Positions 59,053 through 64,000 of a stretch of 64,000 bases of DNA are shown in pieces. Made by a program: the position numbers and the translations under genes. Under the pieces are notes generated by a model, which saw only the letters and a list, made by a program, of their open reading frames with translations, was not told where the DNA came from and made no database searches. Within the stretch, counting starts at the first letter, position 1, and the number at the start of each line of letters is the position of its first letter. The DNA is from Anaerolineae bacterium (GTDB lineage Bacteria; Chloroflexota; Anaerolineae; Aggregatilineales; Phototrophicaceae), in contig JALHNT010000002.1 of the NCBI GenBank assembly GCA_022843385.1, positions 1 through 64,000 on the forward strand, in the 5' to 3' direction.

Positions 59053-60051
59053 ATGCGTGTGGTCATCATCGGCGGGAGCGGACACGTCGGAACGTACCTC
59101 GTTCCACGTCTGGTTGAGGCCGGCTACGAGGTCATCAATATCACGCGCGGTCAGAGCAAACCTTATCTGCCTCACGCCGCCTGGGATCAGGTACAGTCGG
59201 TCATCGCCGATCGTGATGCGGAAGACAAAGCCGGCACCTTCGGTCAGCGTGTGCGCGACCTGAAGCCCGACATCGTAATCGATATGGTGTGCTTCACGCT
59301 CGAAAGCGCCCAGCAGATCGTGACGGCGCTCCAGGGGCAGGTGCAGCACTTCCTGCACTGCGGCACCATCTGGATGCACGGTTATCCCACTATCCAGCCG
59401 ACCACTGAGGACATGCCGCGCCAGCCTTTTTCCCAGCACAACTTTACACCCGTCGGCATCGAAATCGACAAACTAAGCGAGTACGGCGCACAAAAGTCGG
59501 CTATCGCCGCGTACTTGCGCGATCAGTCACGACGGTTTGGTTTCCCTGCGACCGCGCTCCATCCCGGTCATATCGTCGGGCCCGGTCATTCGCCAGTCAA
59601 CCCACAGGGTAATCATAACGTGAAGGTTTTTGAGAAACTGGCAAAGGGCGAAGAACTGCTGATCGCCAACTTTGGCCTGGAAACCGTTCATCATGTGCAC
59701 GGCGATGATGTCGCCCAGATCTTCATGCGGGCCATCCAGAACTGGCGCGTCAGCGTCGGCGAAGACTTCCACGTTGTCTCACCGGCTGCGTTGACTCTGC
59801 GCGGCTTTGCCCAGGCCGCGGCGGCCTGGTTTGGCAAGGAGCCGGTGCTGAAATTTGTTTCTTGGGATGCATTCCGCGCCGCAGTCCCCGAACCCGACTG
59901 GCGCGGCACCTGGGATCACATCAGCCACAGCCCGAATGCCAGCATCGCCAAAGCCCAACGGCTTCTGGGGTATCAACCGCGCTATACCTCGCTGGAGGCG
60001 GTTTACGAATCGGTCATGTGGTTGGTTGACCATGACGTTATCACGGTTTAG
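59053..60051 (+). CDS. NAD-dependent epimerase/reductase (extended SDR)
   Basis: 332 residues with VVIIGGSGHVGTYLVPRLVEAG as dinucleotide site, DIVIDMVCFT in place of the usual DxVIHLA, and an atypical active site: YGAQKSAIAAYL supplies Tyr-x(3)-Lys. LHPGHIVGPGH and the late AKAQRLLGYQPRYTS are typical of the extended SDRs. Substrate unknown. AAAGGA lies 7 bases upstream of the ATG. Confidence 0.87.
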   Translation: MRVVIIGGSGHVGTYLVPRLVEAGYEVINITRGQSKPYLPHAAWDQVQSVIADRDAEDKAGTFGQRVRDLKPDIVIDMVCFTLESAQQIVTALQGQVQHFLHCGTIWMHGYPTIQPTTEDMPRQPFSQHNFTPVGIEIDKLSEYGAQKSAIAAYLRDQSRRFGFPATALHPGHIVGPGHSPVNPQGNHNVKVFEKLAKGEELLIANFGLETVHHVHGDDVAQIFMRAIQNWRVSVGEDFHVVSPAALTLRGFAQAAAAWFGKEPVLKFVSWDAFRAAVPEPDWRGTWDHISHSPNASIAKAQRLLGYQPRYTSLEAVYESVMWLVDHDVITV

Positions 60052-60100
60052 CCGTTAGAATAGACTTTCATTCAATCGGGAGCGATAGAGAACGCACAGC

Positions 60101-61321
60101 ATGAGTGTCAGACGACAAACGACGGTTGGGGTCATCTTTGGTGGACGCAGCGTAGAACATGATGTTTCCATTGTCACCGGACATCAGATCATGCAGGCCT
60201 TTGATCCGGACCGCTATGAAGTGGTGCCGATCTATATTGATCGCCAGGGGCGCTGGTACACCGGCGACCCGCTGCGCGATCTGAAGAACTTCTCCAACGA
60301 AATTGTCAGTCAGAAAGGCGTGCGCAGCGCCATACTCTCCCCCAGCATCGAGCATCATGGACTGATTATCAACCCAACGGCTGGCCGATTTGAACGCAGC
60401 GAGCTCCAGCGGCTCGATGTGGTGTTCCCGGCCATTCATGGATCGCATGGTGAAGATGGCACCCTTCAGGGGTTGTGTGAACTGGCCGATATTGCTTACG
60501 TTGGCTGTGGCATTCTGGCGTCCGCCATCGCCAATGACAAGATGATGACCAAAATTGTCCTCAGTCAACAGGGTGTTCCGATCATCGAAGCGGTGTCTTT
60601 CACCCGTGCTGAATGGCTGGAAGCACCTGACAAAGTGGTCAACCACATTATTCATCAACTGACCTTTCCCATGTTCATCAAGCCCGCCCGGCTCGGTTCC
60701 AGCATTGGCATCAGCAAGGTGAACGATGAGCAGATGCTGTACAGCAATATGGAACTGGCGCTCACCTTCGACGATCTGATCCTGGTCGAAGGCGCTGTAC
60801 AGAATGCCACCGAGATCAACTGCGCCGTGATGGGCAATGGCACCGACATTCGAGCCTCGGTGCTGGAGCAACCCGTCTCGTGGAGTGAGATGCTCACCTT
60901 TGAAGAGAAATATCTGCATGGCCGCGACGGGATGAAAAGCGCTGAACGCATCATCCCCGCTCCGCTGAATGATGATCTCACGGCAAAAATCAAAGGTTAT
61001 GCCATTCAAGCCTTTCGCGCCGTCGAAGGCAATGGCACCGCGCGCATTGATTTCCTTGTTAAGCCCGAAAGTGGCGAGGTTTTCCTGAATGAGATCAATA
61101 CGATGCCAGGATCGCTGGCGTTGTACCTGTGGCAACATGAAGGCATGAGCGCCAGACAGGTCGTTGAACGCCTTGTCGAGCTGGGACGCGACGCCCATGC
61201 CATCAAACGACAGAATAGCTACGACTATCAGACCAACCTGGTTGATCTGACCCGGCAACGTGGCCTCAAGGGAGCTAAGGGAAGCAAGTCAGTAGCGACT
61301 GCCAATCGTAGTTCCACGTGA
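60101..61321 (+). CDS. ddl: D-alanine-D-alanine ligase
   Basis: ATP-grasp enzyme that makes D-Ala-D-Ala for peptidoglycan. 406 residues; the N-terminal GVIFGGRSVEHDVSIVTG, FPAIHGSHGEDGTLQGL, the ATP-grasp KPARLGSSIGISK and the metal site EINTMPGSLALYLW are all intact. A C-terminal tail of about 40 residues (after HAIKRQNS) is extra and looks disordered. It supplies the dipeptide for the MurF-like ligase encoded at 51686. Confidence 0.94.
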   Translation: MSVRRQTTVGVIFGGRSVEHDVSIVTGHQIMQAFDPDRYEVVPIYIDRQGRWYTGDPLRDLKNFSNEIVSQKGVRSAILSPSIEHHGLIINPTAGRFERSELQRLDVVFPAIHGSHGEDGTLQGLCELADIAYVGCGILASAIANDKMMTKIVLSQQGVPIIEAVSFTRAEWLEAPDKVVNHIIHQLTFPMFIKPARLGSSIGISKVNDEQMLYSNMELALTFDDLILVEGAVQNATEINCAVMGNGTDIRASVLEQPVSWSEMLTFEEKYLHGRDGMKSAERIIPAPLNDDLTAKIKGYAIQAFRAVEGNGTARIDFLVKPESGEVFLNEINTMPGSLALYLWQHEGMSARQVVERLVELGRDAHAIKRQNSYDYQTNLVDLTRQRGLKGAKGSKSVATANRSST

Positions 61322-61371
61322 ATGCATTCATCTGGCAATCGGCAATCGATCAACCTGTCCACTGAAGTCAA

Positions 61372-62958
61372 TTGGATTTTCGCGTGCCTTATCAATCAAG
61401 CGGTGGCCGGCGCAATAACGTACAGATTGGGGTAGGCAGTTCGGTCTGGGCAGGTTCACCTTCCCCAGCGATACCTGAACGCACCCTGGATGGCATTCCC
61501 GGCTGCCTGGCCTGGTTAGCCTTGCTCTTCTGTGTTGCCAGCGCGATTGCCTTTCCCCGCACCCTGCTGCTCATCGCTGCCCTGCTCGGTTTCTATTCGG
61601 CTGTGCGCTTTCTCTTCGCCGGCATCGCGAATGTGATGGGATTGCGCCGGATAAAGCGCTGGGAAGCCACCGACTGGCATGACAAGTACCGGCAGGATGC
61701 AAATGAGCAATCATTGCTGTGGGAAGATATTCACCACGTGGTCATCATTCCGGCTTACAAAGAGCCGGTGCCTATTCTTCAGCGTACTCTCGAAAATCTG
61801 GCGGCACAGTATGAAGCCAGTCACCGTTTAACCGTCGTCATCGCGCTGGAAGCGGCGGAAGAAGGTTGTGTCGAAAAAGGTGAGCGCCTGGTTCACGAGT
61901 ACAAGCATCGCTTTGAGAACCTGTTCTACACCGTTCATCCGCGCGGCCTCCCCGGTGAAATGCAGTGCAAATCAGCCAACGAAGCCTGGGCCGCCCGTTG
62001 GGTCAAACGCCACCTGGTTGACCAGATGGGCTATGACATTGACCACATTGTCGTGACCACCCAGGATGCCGATACCCTTTGGCACAAGGATTATCTCTAT
62101 GCCCTCACCTATTGGTTTGCCATCAACCCTGAACGTCATCTGCGTTTCTGGCAAGCCCCGATCCGCTATCACACCAACATCTGGGACATCAACCCGCTGC
62201 TGCGGATCGTGAATGCTTACTCCACCGCCTTCGAGTTGGCTTATCTGGCCGCACCCTGGTGGATACCAATGCCGATGTCATCGTATTCACTCAGCCTGAA
62301 ACTACTCGATCTGAGTGGCTACTGGGATGGCGATGTGATTGCCGATGAATGGCATATGTTCATCAAGGCCTATTTCGCCCGTGATGGTCTGGTCAAGCTC
62401 GATCGCGTCTTTCTACCGTTTTCAGCTACCGCTGTGACCGGCGAAACCCTATGGGAAGCGATCAAGAATCGTTATCAGCAGACATTACGTCATGCCTGGG
62501 GCAGCAAAGAGGTCGGCTACATCGTCGCCAAAATGCTGGAGCATCCAGAGATTGAGTTCAACACCTCCTTCAAACTGCTGTTCCGCGTGGCACACGATAT
62601 CCTGCTGGCCGGCGCTGGCTGGATCATCCTGACGGCAGGGGCGCAGTTGCCGTTTCTGTTGAACCCATCGTTGCTGGGCCAGGTCTTGAGCGAAGGATTC
62701 AACAATCCGGCCTATGTGCTGCTTCAGCTATCCTTCGTCCTGGTGTCCATTCTGGGTATCGTGTTCTGGTATCAGGATGTAACAGTTCGCCCGCCGCGCA
62801 CTCGCAAACAGACTATGCGCGAACGCTTTCTGACGCTGCTCAGTTTTCCCCTGCTGCCCATCCTGACGCTCATCTTCGTGGCAATCCCGGTGTTGCAGGC
62901 ACAAACACGGCTCCTCTTGGGCATTCCACTGCGCTTCCAGGTCAGCCGTAAAATGTAG
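61372..62958 (+). CDS. Membrane glycosyltransferase, GT2-like
   Basis: 528 residues. Two N-terminal helices (about 45-85) precede a GT-A domain with VVIIPAYKEPVPILQRTL, the metal site DAD in VVTTQDADTLWHKDYL, and DEWHMFIKAYFAR (in place of ED). Three or four C-terminal helices follow. The layout matches processive or lipid-linked GT2 enzymes of the cellulose-synthase type but lacks a QxxRW motif in the usual place (the segment is NRYQQTLRHAWG). The TTG start is uncertain; a GTG four codons later is equally possible. Confidence 0.82.
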   Translation: MDFRVPYQSSGGRRNNVQIGVGSSVWAGSPSPAIPERTLDGIPGCLAWLALLFCVASAIAFPRTLLLIAALLGFYSAVRFLFAGIANVMGLRRIKRWEATDWHDKYRQDANEQSLLWEDIHHVVIIPAYKEPVPILQRTLENLAAQYEASHRLTVVIALEAAEEGCVEKGERLVHEYKHRFENLFYTVHPRGLPGEMQCKSANEAWAARWVKRHLVDQMGYDIDHIVVTTQDADTLWHKDYLYALTYWFAINPERHLRFWQAPIRYHTNIWDINPLLRIVNAYSTAFELAYLAAPWWIPMPMSSYSLSLKLLDLSGYWDGDVIADEWHMFIKAYFARDGLVKLDRVFLPFSATAVTGETLWEAIKNRYQQTLRHAWGSKEVGYIVAKMLEHPEIEFNTSFKLLFRVAHDILLAGAGWIILTAGAQLPFLLNPSLLGQVLSEGFNNPAYVLLQLSFVLVSILGIVFWYQDVTVRPPRTRKQTMRERFLTLLSFPLLPILTLIFVAIPVLQAQTRLLLGIPLRFQVSRKM

Positions 62959-62985
62959 TTTTTCATTAATCTCAAGGAGACAGGT

Positions 62986-63957
62986 ATGGCTAAAGTAGGT
63001 TACATCGGCCTCGGCATCATGGGCGCCGCCATCGCGCGTAACCTGATGAAGGCGGGACATGAGCTGGTCGTCCATAATCGCAGCCAGACCATTGTCCAGG
63101 AATTGGTCGCGCTGGGTGCAACTGCCGCCCACTCTACCAAAGAAGTTGCGCGGCAGGTTGAGTTCGTGTTCACCAACCTCCCCGACACGCCCGATGTGGA
63201 AAAAGTGGTACTTGGCCCCAACGGAATCATCGAGGGAGCGCACGAGGGTCTCATCTATATCGACAATAGCACCATCAAGCCCGAGTCGGCGCGGATGCTT
63301 GCGACACGCCTGGCTGAAGTTGGCGTGTCCGCCCTGGATGCACCAGTGAGCGGGGGCGATGTCGGTGCCAGGAACGGTACACTCACCATCATGGTCGGAG
63401 GTGCACAGGCAGCCTTCGACCAGACGGTTCCGTTGTTTCAAGCGATGGGTAAAGCCTGGGTTCTGGTGGGTGATGCCGGAGCCGGTCAGATTGCCAAAGT
63501 ATGCAACCAGATCATCGTTGGCGCACAAATGGCCTCGATGGCCGAAGCGCTGATCGTCGCCCAGAAGGCCGGGGTCGATCCTAGCCGCGTCGTTGATGCC
63601 ATCAAGGGCGGTGCCGCCCAGATGTGGACGCTGGATGTCAAGCCGCCGCGTCTGTTCGCCGGCAACCGCCAGCCCGGTTTCAAAGCGCATATGCAGCACA
63701 AGGACCTCGGCATTTGCCTCGATACTGGCAAGGCCTATGGCATCCCGCTCCCACTGACCGCCGTCATTCAACAGCTCTATACCACCATGCTCCAGTACGA
63801 GGAACACAATCTGGATAATAGCGCGGTTGTTGGAGTGTACGAACGATTAGCCAATATCCAGCTCAGTGAACCACTCCGCCCTCCGCCCAAGCCGCTTGAC
63901 CCAGTTGAAGAGGCCGAGCAAGAGTCTTTCTCTGGCAGTGACGCGCCGGCCCGATGA
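62986..63957 (+). CDS. Beta-hydroxyacid dehydrogenase (3-hydroxyisobutyrate / tartronate semialdehyde type)
   Basis: 323 residues with the NAD-binding VGYIGLGIMGAAIARNLMKAGH, the substrate segment DAPVSGGDVGARNGTLTIMVGG and the catalytic Lys in GAGQIAKVCNQIIVG. HKDLGICLDTGKAYGIPLPL closes the domain. About 25 residues of Pro/Glu-rich tail are extra. Which acid it reduces cannot be read. AAGGAG lies 6 bases before the ATG. Confidence 0.92.
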   Translation: MAKVGYIGLGIMGAAIARNLMKAGHELVVHNRSQTIVQELVALGATAAHSTKEVARQVEFVFTNLPDTPDVEKVVLGPNGIIEGAHEGLIYIDNSTIKPESARMLATRLAEVGVSALDAPVSGGDVGARNGTLTIMVGGAQAAFDQTVPLFQAMGKAWVLVGDAGAGQIAKVCNQIIVGAQMASMAEALIVAQKAGVDPSRVVDAIKGGAAQMWTLDVKPPRLFAGNRQPGFKAHMQHKDLGICLDTGKAYGIPLPLTAVIQQLYTTMLQYEEHNLDNSAVVGVYERLANIQLSEPLRPPPKPLDPVEEAEQESFSGSDAPAR

Positions 63958-64000
63958 GGTTGCATACAGTCAGTCATCACCAATGAATTTGGCGCACAGA

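Overview
The window is about 64 kb of a dense, moderately GC-rich bacterial chromosome. Gene content is mostly housekeeping: glutamate synthase, IleRS, RsmD, a CCA-adding-type enzyme, Hpt, a primary sigma factor, FtsK, PsuG, flotillin/NfeD, MurA-like and MurF-like proteins, Ddl. Several features fit Chloroflexota (Anaerolineae-like): a Thermus/IleRS2-type IleS, a TGS-uridine-kinase-like nucleoside kinase, a Gld-like ABC cluster, a large PTPS-related membrane protein, a membrane-anchored MurF-like ligase and runs of membrane TPR proteins. This assignment rests on protein family resemblance alone and is an inference. Many genes have a recognisable TATAAT-like -10 box and a purine-rich ribosome binding site, so sigma70-type promoters can be read by eye.

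Layout. 0.3-5.1 kb: gltB with a strong terminator. 5.1-7.4 kb: a small zinc-ribbon protein and a PucR-type regulator. 7.4-10.8 kb: ileS with an upstream short ORF. 10.8-16.2 kb (minus): an eight-gene operon with two GNATs, AlaX, three membrane TPR proteins and two paired membrane proteins. 16.2-21 kb (plus): PTPS-related membrane protein, TPR, URO-D-like, rsmD and an ImmA-like remnant. 21-23 kb (minus): a CCA/PAP enzyme and hpt. 23-34.7 kb (plus): nucleoside kinase, a four-gene Gld-like ABC operon, the rpoD sigma factor, toast-rack, GNAT, a membrane sensor without kinase, and an S1 protein. 34.7-45.9 kb: ftsK, an SRAP protein, DUF2344, psuG and a PfkB protein, a C2H2 zinc finger, roadblock, a broken dinB, a beta-propeller and a radical SAM protein. 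45.9-49 kb (minus): flotillin, NfeD and a phosphotriesterase-like enzyme. 49-53.3 kb: MurA-like, hydrolase, a YvlD-like membrane protein and MurF-like. 53.3-57.6 kb: an accessory island. 57.6-64 kb: two SDR epimerases, DUF456, ddl, a GT2 and a beta-hydroxyacid dehydrogenase.

The most unusual part is the island at 53.3-57.6 kb. It holds a REP-associated tyrosine transposase flanked by two REP-type palindromes, with a third in its own coding sequence. Next to it is a 965-residue protein with DUF4062, STAND NTPase and formylglycine-generating-enzyme-like (C-type lectin fold) domains. The last ~25 codons before its end look like the adenine-diversified variable repeat of a diversity-generating retroelement (DGR) target. 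No reverse transcriptase or template repeat is visible in the window. A 0.6 kb gene-poor stretch follows, with a near-consensus promoter, a possible small ORF, tandem repeats and interleaved complementary segments.

Other points: IleS carries a GSHH motif in place of HxGH. The MurA-like protein has lost the Lys22 and Cys115 equivalents. A PfkB protein next to psuG has GAGN in place of GAGD. dinB carries a frameshift that looks like a 4-nt repeat deletion.
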